From Citromicrobium sp. JLT1363 (GTDB taxonomy: Bacteria > Pseudomonadota > Alphaproteobacteria > Sphingomonadales > Sphingomonadaceae): a stretch of DNA of 64,000 bases. This document shows positions 36,659 to 45,077 of this stretch, one piece after another (position 1 is the stretch's first letter; every line of letters starts with the position of its first letter). The notes under the pieces are model-generated. The model did no database searches, was not told where the DNA came from, and was given only the letters and a program-made list of their open reading frames with translations. The stretch is from positions 434,001-498,000 of the forward strand of contig NZ_AEUE01000004.1 in assembly GCF_000186705.1 (NCBI RefSeq). The letters run 5' to 3'. The position numbers and the translations under genes are program-made.

Positions 36659-37831
36659 ATGGAAACCAGAGCCGGCGACCCGGGCGCCTTCGCCCAATTC
36701 GATCTCAACCGCGTCGAGACGCCCGCCTTCGTGGTGGACGCGGCGAAGCTGCGCGAGAACTGCCGCATCCTGGCCGAAATCCGCGACGAGGCGGAGATCA
36801 AGATGCTCAGCGCGCTCAAGGCGTTCTCCATGTGGAGCACCGCGCCGATCATCGGCGAATATCTGGACGGCGTATGCACCTCCGGCCTGTGGGAAGCGCG
36901 GCTCGCCTCCGAGTTCTACGATGGCGAGATCAGCACCTATTGCGCCGCCTACAAGCCAGACGAACTGGAAGAGGTCGCGCGGCTTTCCGACCATGTGATC
37001 TTCAATTCGCCCGGCCAGATGCAGCGCGCCGCGCTGATTCTGGAGCAGGCGAAGGCCAGCGGCGGTGCCTTCGATGTTGGCCTCAGGATCAATCCGCAGG
37101 TGCCCACGGGCGAAGTGCCGCGCTACGATCCGTCGAGCCCGGGCAGCCGACTCGGCTTCCCCCTCAGCCAGCTTACCGAGGAGCATATGGAAGGCGTCGA
37201 GGGCATCCACTTCCACAACCTGTGCGAACAGGGGTTCGAGCCGCTGCATCGCACGTGGGACAAGGTGTTCGACGCGATCGAGCCGTATTTCGGCCAGCTC
37301 AAGTGGATCAACATGGGTGGCGGGCATCACATCACGCGGGCGGATTACGCACGCGAGGAGCTGATCGAGTTCCTGCGCGATGCGAAGGACGATACCGGCG
37401 CGGAAATCTACCTCGAGCCCGGGGAGGCGGTGGCGCTGGATGCGGGCATCCTTGTCGGCACGATCCTCGACACCGGAGAGAACGACGGGCCTTTCGCCAT
37501 CACCGATATCTCGGCCACCTGTCACATGCCCGATGTGATCGAAGCGCCCTATCGCCCGGCCATGCTACACGAGAAGGCGGGCGAGCCGCCGGTGCGCCTC
37601 GGCGGGCCGTCGTGCCTCGCGGGTGACGTTGTCGGCGAGTATTCGCTGCCTGTGCCGAACGAGCCGGGGCAGCGCATCGCCTTCCTCGACCAGGCGCATT
37701 ATTCGATGGTGAAGACCAACACGTTCAACGGCGTTCCGCTGCCATCGATCTGGCTGTGGGACAGCGAGACCGACGCGCTCGATTGCGTGAAGCGCTTCGG
37801 TTACGAGGAATTTCGCAATCGGCTGAGTTGA
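36659..37831 (+). CDS. nspC: Carboxynorspermidine/carboxyspermidine decarboxylase
   Basis: PLP enzyme (alanine-racemase fold) of 390 residues. The PLP lysine is Lys54 in MLSALKAFS; EGIHFHNLCEQ, NMGGGHHI and EPGEAVALDAG follow, and the active-site CHMPDVIEAPYRP is typical of NspC. It decarboxylates carboxyspermidine to spermidine (or carboxynorspermidine to norspermidine). ATG 36659 is 2 bases after the S41 gene. Together with 33624-34834 it forms the aspartate-semialdehyde route to spermidine, which needs no decarboxylated SAM. Confidence 0.93.
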   Translation: METRAGDPGAFAQFDLNRVETPAFVVDAAKLRENCRILAEIRDEAEIKMLSALKAFSMWSTAPIIGEYLDGVCTSGLWEARLASEFYDGEISTYCAAYKPDELEEVARLSDHVIFNSPGQMQRAALILEQAKASGGAFDVGLRINPQVPTGEVPRYDPSSPGSRLGFPLSQLTEEHMEGVEGIHFHNLCEQGFEPLHRTWDKVFDAIEPYFGQLKWINMGGGHHITRADYAREELIEFLRDAKDDTGAEIYLEPGEAVALDAGILVGTILDTGENDGPFAITDISATCHMPDVIEAPYRPAMLHEKAGEPPVRLGGPSCLAGDVVGEYSLPVPNEPGQRIAFLDQAHYSMVKTNTFNGVPLPSIWLWDSETDALDCVKRFGYEEFRNRLS

Positions 37832-37854
37832 CCGGGGCGGCCGGGGGGAGAGCC

Positions 37855-38376
37855 ATGACATATTCCAGGATTGCCACGCTGGCCGCCTGCCTGGCGGCGA
37901 TGGTCCCGGCGCCCGCCGTGGCCCAGGTTTCGGGCGAGCAACCCCGGCAGGTCCAGCTGATCGACACGCTGACGCTTCCCGAGCTCGAGGCTTTCCTGGA
38001 ATCGGCGGAGTATCGCGTGCTCGCCGCCGTGGAAGAAACGAACACGCTGCGCATTCAGGGTGGCGACGATCCGGCTTTCTATGTCGAGCTGGAGCAATGC
38101 AACCGCGCCCCCGGCAATCGCTGCGCCGCGATCACCGTCATGTTCCCCGACGCCGAGCTGGCAGGCGTGTCCGAAGCGATCCTGCTCGATGCCAATCGCG
38201 GGTTCGCAGGGATCAAGACCGTCACCCATGGGCCGGAAAAGACCGTCTTCTACCGGCGCTACATCAGGCTTGAAGGGGGTGTCACGCCAGCGCACCTGCT
38301 GCGGCAGCTCGTCATTTTCGAAGTCCAGTACAAGAACGTCGCGCAGCATCTGAGAGAACGGATTTCGGCCAATTGA
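37855..38376 (+). CDS. Exported YbjN-like protein
   Basis: Protein of 173 residues with a signal peptide (1-24, ending AVAQ). IDTLTLPELEAFLESAEYRVLA is the usual start of YbjN domains, and YVELEQCNRAPGNRCAAITVMF has the paired Cys of exported members. Function is unknown. It has a strong ribosome site (ggggggag) and lies between nspC and the decarboxylase leader. Confidence 0.75.
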   Translation: MTYSRIATLAACLAAMVPAPAVAQVSGEQPRQVQLIDTLTLPELEAFLESAEYRVLAAVEETNTLRIQGGDDPAFYVELEQCNRAPGNRCAAITVMFPDAELAGVSEAILLDANRGFAGIKTVTHGPEKTVFYRRYIRLEGGVTPAHLLRQLVIFEVQYKNVAQHLRERISAN

Positions 38377-38497
38377 GCCCGTTTGGAGAGCAAGCTCGGA
38401 ACCCCTCGGCCTCGCAGCGTTGATTCACCACATGCTGCTATCTCAGATTCCGCTTGCATTCATGCGCGAAGCCTCTAGATGCGCGCTTCCGCTGCCC

Positions 38498-38571
38498 CAA
38501 GGGGACTCTAAAACCGCAAGGCAGCCCCGGATTTTCCGGTTCTGAAACTTCACCGTTTTGGGGGTCCCTTG
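38498..38571 (+). ncRNA. Structured leader of the ornithine-type decarboxylase mRNA that covers its ribosome site
   Basis: A long stem forms between 38498-38514 and 38555-38571. CAAGGGGAC pairs with GTCCCTTG (one bulged G), then, after a small internal loop, CTAAAAC pairs with GTTTTGG. The loop contains a second hairpin, CCGGA (38527-38531) with TCCGG (38535-38539). The ribosome site GGGGG (38560-38564) is in the 3' arm and the TTG start (38574) follows directly. The structure would block translation. An RNA motif called speF is known upstream of alphaproteobacterial ornithine decarboxylases; I cannot test whether this is it. Confidence 0.65.
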
Positions 38572-38573
38572 AA

Positions 38574-39776
38574 TTGGCCACTTATCCTGACGCTCGATCC
38601 GTAGTCGCAGCCCTCGCGCCCGACGAACCGGTCATTCTGAACCGTCCGCACGCTGCGGCGCGCGCCGCGCGTTTCTTCGCGGACGGCTTTCGCGGGCGTT
38701 CGCTCTATGCGGTGAAGGCAAACCCTTCGCCCGATCTCATACGTATCCTCTGGGACAACGGGATCACCCATTACGACGTCGCCTCGATTGCCGAGGTGCG
38801 GCTGGTACGTTCGATCCTTCCGGAAGCGGAGCTGTGCTTCATGCATCCGGTGAAGGCGAAGAGCGCGATCGCCGAAGCCTACCACCAGCATGGCTGCCGC
38901 ACCTTCAGCCTCGATAGCGAGGAGGAACTGGCCAAGATCGTCGACGCCTGCCGTGCGCCCGATGGAAGCCCTGCGAAGGATCTGAAGCTGCTGGTGCGCC
39001 TGCGCGTGTCCAGCGAGTTTTCCGAGCTTTCGCTGGCCAGCAAGTTCGGCGCCGACCTGATCGACGCGCCGGTGCTGCTGCAGCAGACCCGCCAGCACTG
39101 CGACTGGCTGGGCGTGTGCTTCCATGTCGGCAGCCAGGCGATGACGCCGTTCGCCTATGTCCAGGCGATCGAGCGTGCGCGCGCCGCCATTGCCTCGTCC
39201 AGCGTGGTGATCGACATCATCGACGTGGGCGGTGGCTTCCCGAGCATCTATCCGGGTATGGAGCCGCCGCCGCTGGAAGACTATTTCGACGTCATCTTCC
39301 GCGCGGCGGAATCGCTGCCGATTTCCTATTCGTCCGAACTGTGGTGCGAACCCGGCCGGGCGCTGTGCGCGGAATATTCGTCGCTTCTCGCCCGCGTGGA
39401 AAAGCGGCGCGGGACCGAGCTTTTCATCAATGACGGCGCCTATGGCGCGCTGTACGATGCGGCCCATCTGGGGTGGAAATTCCCGGTCAAGGCGCTGGAC
39501 CATGCAGACAGCGCGCCGGCAGACGATTTCGCTCTGTACGGCCCGACCTGCGACGATGCGGACTTCATGGAAGGCCCCTTCGCGCTTCCTGCGGAGATTG
39601 CGGCCGGAGACTATATCGAAGTCGGCATGCTGGGCGCCTACGGCGCGGCGATGAAGACCGATTTCAACGGCTTTGGTGCGACGCAGGCGATCGTGGTGGA
39701 GGACGAGCCTATGCTGAGCCTCTACGATGGTCGCCGTGTGCTCCCGGAAACGGACAACGTGGTCAATCTGCGCTGA
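38574..39776 (+). CDS. Ornithine (lysine/ornithine) decarboxylase, alanine-racemase fold
   Basis: PLP decarboxylase of 400 residues. Lys48 in YAVKANP forms the Schiff base; FHVGSQ, DVGGGFPSIYPG, CEPGRALCAE and the catalytic Cys in GPTCDDAD follow. It makes putrescine (perhaps cadaverine) from ornithine (lysine). Putrescine is the acceptor for the carboxyspermidine route encoded just upstream. There is no ATG near the N-terminus, so a TTG start is forced, with GGGGG 9 bases ahead. Translation is probably controlled by the structured leader. Confidence 0.93.
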   Translation: MATYPDARSVVAALAPDEPVILNRPHAAARAARFFADGFRGRSLYAVKANPSPDLIRILWDNGITHYDVASIAEVRLVRSILPEAELCFMHPVKAKSAIAEAYHQHGCRTFSLDSEEELAKIVDACRAPDGSPAKDLKLLVRLRVSSEFSELSLASKFGADLIDAPVLLQQTRQHCDWLGVCFHVGSQAMTPFAYVQAIERARAAIASSSVVIDIIDVGGGFPSIYPGMEPPPLEDYFDVIFRAAESLPISYSSELWCEPGRALCAEYSSLLARVEKRRGTELFINDGAYGALYDAAHLGWKFPVKALDHADSAPADDFALYGPTCDDADFMEGPFALPAEIAAGDYIEVGMLGAYGAAMKTDFNGFGATQAIVVEDEPMLSLYDGRRVLPETDNVVNLR

Positions 39777-39778
39777 AA

Positions 39779-40516
39779 TCAGGTGGCGGCGCGCCCCGCC
39801 TCCTCCCGTTCCGCGGCTTTCTGCGCTTCCCATTCGGCCATGCGCAGCGTCTTGTAGCGTCGCAGCATCTCCGCGCGACGCGGGCGGAAGCTGACCGTTC
39901 CGAGGTCGAGCCGTTCCATCCGGGCAACCTCGAAGCTGCGGTAGTCTTCCCGCAGCAGGCACCATCCGACCAGCATCAGCGTCGTCGGGCTGTACGACAG
40001 GCCGAGCGGCAGGATTTCGCGCTGTGTGACCCGCTCCTGCCGGTCGCGATAGGTAATCGTCACGCTCATCTCGTCCCAGCAGGCCTGGCGTAGCAGGTCG
40101 ACATCGACCGCGATTTGCGGACGCTCTGCGGGCATGCGCCACGACCGCATGATCGCGTGCATGGACTGGCGCGCCTGACGGTCGGGCAGGGTCGCGATGA
40201 TCCGCGCCATCGCATCGCGCCCGGCCTTCGCGAGCCGCTCGTCACCCAGCTCCTCCAGACTGCCGACCGCCAGCATCAGCGCTTCGGTTTCGAGGCGGGA
40301 GAAGCTCTGCGGGGGCAGCGCGGGGTCTTCGGTCAGCGTGTAGCCGTAGCCCGCCGCGCCATCGATCAGGACGCCGCCCGCGCGCAGCGTGGCGATATCG
40401 CGATAGAGCTGGCGCTCCGAAATCTCCGTTTCCGCCGCGAGGCGCCGCGCGGTGACGGGCGAGGGCAGCCGCCGGAGCGCGGCGAGCAGCCGCATCAATC
40501 TGTCCTGCCGCGCCAT
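39779..40516 (-). CDS. HTH/WYL-domain transcriptional regulator (YafY type)
   Basis: Regulator of 245 residues. The N-terminal HTH (SPVTARRLAAETEISERQLYRDIATLRAGG) is followed by a WYL-domain region with ITYRDRQERVTQREILPLGLSYSPTTLMLVGWC. WYL domains sense ligands or nucleic acid. It is divergent from a GST gene 70 bases away and probably regulates it. It converges on the decarboxylase gene with a 2-base gap. Confidence 0.9.
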   Translation of the reverse strand: MARQDRLMRLLAALRRLPSPVTARRLAAETEISERQLYRDIATLRAGGVLIDGAAGYGYTLTEDPALPPQSFSRLETEALMLAVGSLEELGDERLAKAGRDAMARIIATLPDRQARQSMHAIMRSWRMPAERPQIAVDVDLLRQACWDEMSVTITYRDRQERVTQREILPLGLSYSPTTLMLVGWCLLREDYRSFEVARMERLDLGTVSFRPRRAEMLRRYKTLRMAEWEAQKAAEREEAGRAAT

Positions 40517-40586
40517 CGCTACTGCCTCTTTCTGTCAGGAGGGTGGGCATATCCCTGCGCCACCGCAAACGGAAAGGAAAAAGCAC

Positions 40587-41159
40587 ATGCTTACGCTCTA
40601 TCACTCGCCCCAGTCGCGCTCCGATACGGTGGTCGATCTGGTCCGCATGCTCGGCGCGGATGTCGATATCCGCGAGGTCACCATCCGGCGGCAGGACGGC
40701 TCGGGCGCGCAGGACCCGGCCAATCCGCACCCGGAAAAGAAGGTGCCCTATCTCGTCGATGGGGACGAGCATGTGCGCGAGCGCGGGGCGATCATGCTCT
40801 ACCTGACCGACAAGTACCCGCAGGCCAAGCTGGGCCCGCTGGCGGGCGAGGCCGGGCGCGGCGCGTACCTTTCGTGGCTGGCCTATTACCAGGGCGTGAT
40901 GGAGCCGCTGCTGATCCTGCAATGGGCGGAGGTGTCGCATCCGGTCGTCACCGACGGCCTGGGCGACATGGAACGCATGCTGGGGACGCTGGCCACTCGG
41001 CTACGCCAAGGTCCCTGGCTGCTGGGCGAGCGGTTCAGCGCGGCGGACATGCTGCTGAGCTCTCCGTTCCAGTGGTTCGGCGATGCGCTGCCTGCCGGGC
41101 CGGAGGTCCGCGACTGGGTGGACCGGTGCGCGAAGCAGGTCAGCGCGCAGACAGCCTAG
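40587..41159 (+). CDS. Glutathione S-transferase family protein
   Basis: Protein of 190 residues. The N-terminal thioredoxin-fold half starts MLTLYHSPQSRSDTVV, with Ser residues near the usual catalytic site, and has the cis-Pro in KKVPYLVDG. The helical half has ERFSAADMLLSSPFQW. It has a good ribosome site (aaaggaaaaa). The substrate is unknown; the divergent WYL regulator suggests induction by a toxic compound. Confidence 0.9.
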   Translation: MLTLYHSPQSRSDTVVDLVRMLGADVDIREVTIRRQDGSGAQDPANPHPEKKVPYLVDGDEHVRERGAIMLYLTDKYPQAKLGPLAGEAGRGAYLSWLAYYQGVMEPLLILQWAEVSHPVVTDGLGDMERMLGTLATRLRQGPWLLGERFSAADMLLSSPFQWFGDALPAGPEVRDWVDRCAKQVSAQTA

Positions 41160-41168
41160 GCGCACGGA

Positions 41169-41194
41169 TGCGGGAGGGCGCGCGCTCTCCCGCA
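41169..41194. terminator. Hairpin between convergent GST and cell wall hydrolase genes
   Basis: TGCGGGAG (41169-41176) pairs with CTCCCGCA (41187-41194), an 8-base GC-rich stem with a 10-base loop. It sits in the 46-base gap of two converging genes, so it can serve both. No clear U tract. Confidence 0.5.
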
Positions 41195-41205
41195 AACTGC
41201 GTCGA

Positions 41206-42426
41206 TCACGGCCGGGCGGAGGGCATGCACCGGCCCTCTGCCGGTTGGGCGAACAGGCGACAGTCGAAATAGATCGCTTCCGGATTGCCGTTGCGCGGCG
41301 CGAGATAGCTGAAGCGCAGCTGGCGGCGGGCATCGTTGGACAGCGGCAGTTCGGAGGGGATCGCGCCTGCCTCGCTCCAGCCATAGACCTGGCAGAAGCG
41401 CTCTCCCGGGCACAGGCCCCGTGCGCGTGCAATGATCGCACCGGGATCGTCGCCCGATCCCACGAGCACGAAGTGCGCGCCCGGTCCCGGGCCGGAGGGT
41501 TGGGGCGTGCTCGACTGCCTCTGCCGTTCTTCGCCTGCCTCGCGTGCACTCCTGCCGACCGTCTCTGCCGTGATGCTGCGCACTGCTGCATCGTCGGCGA
41601 CCAGGCTGGGCAGTTCACCCATCGGACGATCGACCGCCTGCGCCACCGTACGCAGCGCCATGGGATCGGGCTCTCCGCCGCGATAGGTGGCCGACAGGGC
41701 TTTGGTGCTGCCCCAGAAGCCGCGCCAGCGGAAGAACAGGTGCGGGCCGACCACGGCGATCTTGTCCAGCTGGTCGCTCCACCACGGGTAGACGTAGTTG
41801 GCGTGGTAATGGGTCGCGTTGCCGACCGCCGCCTCGACCCGTCCGCCCAGCGCTTCCTCGGCCCTTTCGCGCGCGGCGCGCCACTGCGCCTGCGGGTAGG
41901 TGCGGGCCAGCGACCCATCGCAGGTGAAGGTGAACTGGCAACCGGTGGGGCGATGCGATCCCTGGTAGACCACTCCGCATACCGTGTTGGCGAAACCGGG
42001 GTGGCGCGTTCGGTTGAGGATCACCTGCATCACCGCGCGCTGGTCCGCATCGCCATAGCCCGCCTCCGCCATTGCAGCCAGGGCGAGGCAGTCGCGCGCC
42101 CGCGACCGGTCGGCGCCGTTGCCCGAAAAGCGGAAGGGCGGCGCGGTGCCCGGCCCTTCCTCAACAATCGCGACCGCAGCGTTGAGCGCTTGCGCGTCGT
42201 CAGGCTCCAGCTCGGACTGGATCGTGTCCGCATCCTCCCCGCTGGCGGGCAACGCCTCGACGGGGAGGGGGGTGGGGGAAAGCGGTTCCACCTGCGCGAC
42301 GGGGGTTTGCGGCCCGGAGTGCGAGGCGCCTGCGATCGCCAGCCCGGCGAAGGCCAGCAGCAGGATTGCTCCAACGCCCACCAACGGGGTGTTCTGGCGC
42401 AGCCATGTCGATTGCAGGAAGTGCAT
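41206..42426 (-). CDS. Cell wall hydrolase, SleB (Hydrolase_2) family
   Basis: Protein of 406 residues with an N-terminal membrane anchor (about 15-35) and a Pro-rich linker. The SleB-type catalytic domain runs from about 110, with ALAAMAEAGYGDADQRAVMQVILNRTRHPGFANTVCGVVYQG, in which Glu in MAEA is the candidate catalytic acid, then GCQFTFTCDG and THYHANYVYPWW. Such enzymes cut peptidoglycan (lytic amidase/transglycosylase type). A C-terminal extension of about 170 residues is unusual in length and has no domain I recognise. Confidence 0.88.
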   Translation of the reverse strand: MHFLQSTWLRQNTPLVGVGAILLLAFAGLAIAGASHSGPQTPVAQVEPLSPTPLPVEALPASGEDADTIQSELEPDDAQALNAAVAIVEEGPGTAPPFRFSGNGADRSRARDCLALAAMAEAGYGDADQRAVMQVILNRTRHPGFANTVCGVVYQGSHRPTGCQFTFTCDGSLARTYPQAQWRAARERAEEALGGRVEAAVGNATHYHANYVYPWWSDQLDKIAVVGPHLFFRWRGFWGSTKALSATYRGGEPDPMALRTVAQAVDRPMGELPSLVADDAAVRSITAETVGRSAREAGEERQRQSSTPQPSGPGPGAHFVLVGSGDDPGAIIARARGLCPGERFCQVYGWSEAGAIPSELPLSNDARRQLRFSYLAPRNGNPEAIYFDCRLFAQPAEGRCMPSARP

Positions 42427-42670
42427 CGCGCCTATGTAGCGCGCGGCGTCCGCATTGCTATCGGCGATGGATCGGCGTGCGTTTCGGATCGACGGATTGG
42501 TCGACGAATGCGGCGTTTCCAAAGGGTGCCACACGGCGGCGCGTCCGAGGCGGAGGCGGGACAGCTAGTACGAAGGACGGCCGGCCGCGTGGCATTCTGG
42601 AGATAGGAGCGCGACCGGCGCACCGGAACATGGACCTTCGCCCTAGGCCCTCAAGCCCGTAGCGAAGGCG

Positions 42671-43339
42671 CTAGATCCCGGCTTCCACCGCGACCCGGAT
42701 CAGATCGGCCGAGGTGCGCAGCTCCAGCTTTTCCATCACCAGCTTGCGGTGCATCTTCACCGTCTTTTCCGACAGGCCGAGCGCGGCGGCGATCTGCTTG
42801 TTCAGCAGCCCGCTGGCCACCATCCGGGTCACTTCGAACTGCCGCGGCGAGAGCGTCTGCAGCATCGCGGAGGCGCGCTCGCGGCGGCTGGCGGCAAGCT
42901 GCGGTTCGTCGCAATCGATCTCCACCTGGCTGCCCAGAAAATAGAGCAGCTCGTTCGCCTCGTCGTAGATCGGCGCGACAAGCACGGCGTTGCGGAAGGG
43001 CGCGCCGCTTTTCTTGTAGTTGAGAATTTCGACCAGCACCGGCTTCTTCTCGCGCACGCCCGACCGGATTTTCTCGGTCAGCCACGGCTCGGTGCCTTCG
43101 CCCGCCAGGAAGCGGCAGTTGCGGCCGAGGATTTCGTCCGGCCCGTATTCGGTCAATTCGATGAAGGCCTGGTTGACCGCGACGATGGGATTGTCCTGCA
43201 GGCGCGGGTCGGAAACGACCGATGCGATCGGGCTCGTCTCGACCAGCTGTCGGACCCACTGGGCAGGTTTCGGGTTGGCGATACTGTAAGAACGGTCGCT
43301 CTCCGCGTCCCACGCGACCGCCGGTAATTGCTTGTCCAT
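42671..43339 (-). CDS. Blue-light photoreceptor transcription factor, LOV-HTH (EL222-like)
   Basis: Protein of 222 residues, the same length as EL222 of Erythrobacter litoralis and very similar along its whole length as I recall it. The LOV domain has GRNCRFLAG with Cys75, which forms the flavin adduct on blue light, and [15 protein letters not shown]. The C-terminal LuxR-type HTH ([35 protein letters not shown], residues about 165-200) is released by light, dimerises and activates promoters. The start at 43339 gives the EL222 length. Light-controlled targets may include nearby genes, but that is not shown. Confidence 0.95.
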   Translation of the reverse strand: MDKQLPAVAWDAESDRSYSIANPKPAQWVRQLVETSPIASVVSDPRLQDNPIVAVNQAFIELTEYGPDEILGRNCRFLAGEGTEPWLTEKIRSGVREKKPVLVEILNYKKSGAPFRNAVLVAPIYDEANELLYFLGSQVEIDCDEPQLAASRRERASAMLQTLSPRQFEVTRMVASGLLNKQIAAALGLSEKTVKMHRKLVMEKLELRTSADLIRVAVEAGI

Positions 43340-43442
43340 GCAGTTCTTATCGCTACCCCCGGCTGAAAATGCAATTGGTGCGCACGTTGGTCTGCCGGTT
43401 CGAACACCGGCCCGGCTCGCGCCCGGTGCCAGGCCCGCGCGC

Positions 43443-44141
43443 TCAGTCATCGAAGCCGATGAAGCGGGCCGTTTCGTCCAGAGGCCTGCGCTCCGAGATG
43501 ACGGCATTCGCCGGGAAGTCCGGGTCCGGCCAGCCCATCGCAACGCAGATCATGATCACCTGGTCTTCCGGGATCTGCGCATTTTCGCGGACCACGGGGC
43601 TCTGCATGATGCCTTGCGAGTTGATGACGCATCCCAGCCCGCGCGACCATGCGGCGTTGACCAGCGCGTTGGTCACCGCGCCGCAATCGAAGGGCGCGAT
43701 GTCGCTGCCCAGTATTTCGCGGTCATAGGTGACGACGATGGAAACAGGCGCGTCGAACTGGCGAAAGCCGCGCATCATCCAGTCCTGACGGCCGGCCTTG
43801 TCCTCCCGCTCGATCCCCATCGCGCCGAACAGCTGCTTGGCGACGGCGACCTGCCGGGCACGGTGGCTGTCGGGCGTATGATCGTGCCGCCGGAACTCGC
43901 GGCTGTCGGGCTGGCCCGCAAGGATGCCTTCGGTATTGCCCTGCCGGATCGCGGCCAGCGGATCGCCCGTGACGACCGTGAAGTTCCAGCACTGGTTGTT
44001 GTAGGACGAGGGCGCACGGGTGGCGAGGGCGATCACCTCCTCGATCAGGGCGCGCGGCACCGGCCTGTCCAGGAAGCCACGGATGGAGCGGCGGCCTGTG
44101 ACGACCTCGTCATAGGTCTGGTCGGAGGAATTCTGAGACAT
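43443..44141 (-). CDS. Nitroreductase family flavoprotein
   Basis: FMN-dependent oxidoreductase of 232 residues. Landmarks are [16 protein letters not shown] at the N-terminus (FMN phosphate), [12 protein letters not shown], and [10 protein letters not shown] and [18 protein letters not shown] toward the C-terminus. It reduces nitro compounds or quinones with NAD(P)H. It is on the same strand as the LOV-HTH gene, 103 bases upstream of it. Confidence 0.9.
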   Translation of the reverse strand: MSQNSSDQTYDEVVTGRRSIRGFLDRPVPRALIEEVIALATRAPSSYNNQCWNFTVVTGDPLAAIRQGNTEGILAGQPDSREFRRHDHTPDSHRARQVAVAKQLFGAMGIEREDKAGRQDWMMRGFRQFDAPVSIVVTYDREILGSDIAPFDCGAVTNALVNAAWSRGLGCVINSQGIMQSPVVRENAQIPEDQVIMICVAMGWPDPDFPANAVISERRPLDETARFIGFDD

Positions 44142-44217
44142 TGACGAACCTGCGCCCCTTCTCGCGGGTGACCTGCGGGGAAGAGCGCGCGCCCTGGCCC
44201 GGCTCCCCCCTCGCGTT

Positions 44218-45021
44218 CTACTCGGCGCTGCGTGGCACCGTGCGGTGCTTCTCGAGTATCTTAGAGATTCTGCCGAGCGCCGCGCCGACTTTTTCGGGAA
44301 ATTCGCCGGCGTTCAGCTCCATGGTGGTGTTGTGCGCGGTCGCCACGCGGCGGGCGTCGGCCCAGTCCTGCCCCATGTGAATGGCCCATTCGCGGAAGGC
44401 GTCTGCGGCATGGGGGTTGGGTTCCAGCGCCTTGGCCAGCGTGGGGTGGAAGGCCAGCTTGCCCGTGATCGGCAGCAGCGAGAGCGGGAAGGGCGCCTTG
44501 ATGCACGACAGCGTGTCGTCGACGAAGATCGTGCCGCTGGGCCTGTGAAAAGCGAGTACGGAGGAGAAATGCACGTTCTCGTCCTCGCACACCATCTGCA
44601 CGCCTTCGGGGATCGAAAACTCCAGCGCGTCGCCGAACAGACCGTCGAGCGCGCCTGCCTCGCAGTGCCCGCTTTCCCATTTGAGCTCGGGAAACTTCTC
44701 GTGATGGCGCTTCGTGCCGTAGAGCTTTGCGTCGGGGTAGGCCTTGGCCATCCATTCGCAGTGCAGCGTGTGGAAGGGGTGCAGGTTGATAATCGCCGCG
44801 ACCTTGCGCCCGTTATCGGTCAGCGCGTCGACCTTGGCTTTCAGATCATCGTCCAGCGTATAGCTGTCGAGAAAGACGAACCGCCCGTCGGGCAGCTCGA
44901 CCAGCGCGCAATGCGTGCCGAGGTCGAGAACCCCGCCGAGTTTGAACGATCCGCGGATGTGATGGAACCCGTCGCCGAAATCGGTGAGGGTGCCGGGCTT
45001 TACTTTTGTTATCTCTGCCAT
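44218..45021 (-). CDS. Metallo-beta-lactamase-fold-like protein
   Basis: Protein of 267 residues. VLDLGTHCALVELPDGRFVFLDSYTLDDDLKAKV and IINLHPFHTLHCEW follow the order of a metallo-beta-lactamase fold, with IFVDDTLSCI later. The metal motif is HPFHTLH instead of HxHxDH, so metal binding and activity are uncertain. It is immediately downstream of hemA on the same strand (56-base gap), so it may be co-transcribed. Function is unknown. Confidence 0.7.
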   Translation of the reverse strand: MAEITKVKPGTLTDFGDGFHHIRGSFKLGGVLDLGTHCALVELPDGRFVFLDSYTLDDDLKAKVDALTDNGRKVAAIINLHPFHTLHCEWMAKAYPDAKLYGTKRHHEKFPELKWESGHCEAGALDGLFGDALEFSIPEGVQMVCEDENVHFSSVLAFHRPSGTIFVDDTLSCIKAPFPLSLLPITGKLAFHPTLAKALEPNPHAADAFREWAIHMGQDWADARRVATAHNTTMELNAGEFPEKVGAALGRISKILEKHRTVPRSAE

Positions 45022-45077
45022 GCTGGGCAAGCGGTTCAAAAGCCGCTCGGTTCCGCAAAGGGGCCGATTTGTGCGGG

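Noticed and set aside
38377-38497. Upstream coding start for the decarboxylase or a leader peptide
   Set aside because: The in-frame extension has no ATG and no ribosome site, and its sequence does not resemble the family; no convincing short leader frame was found.
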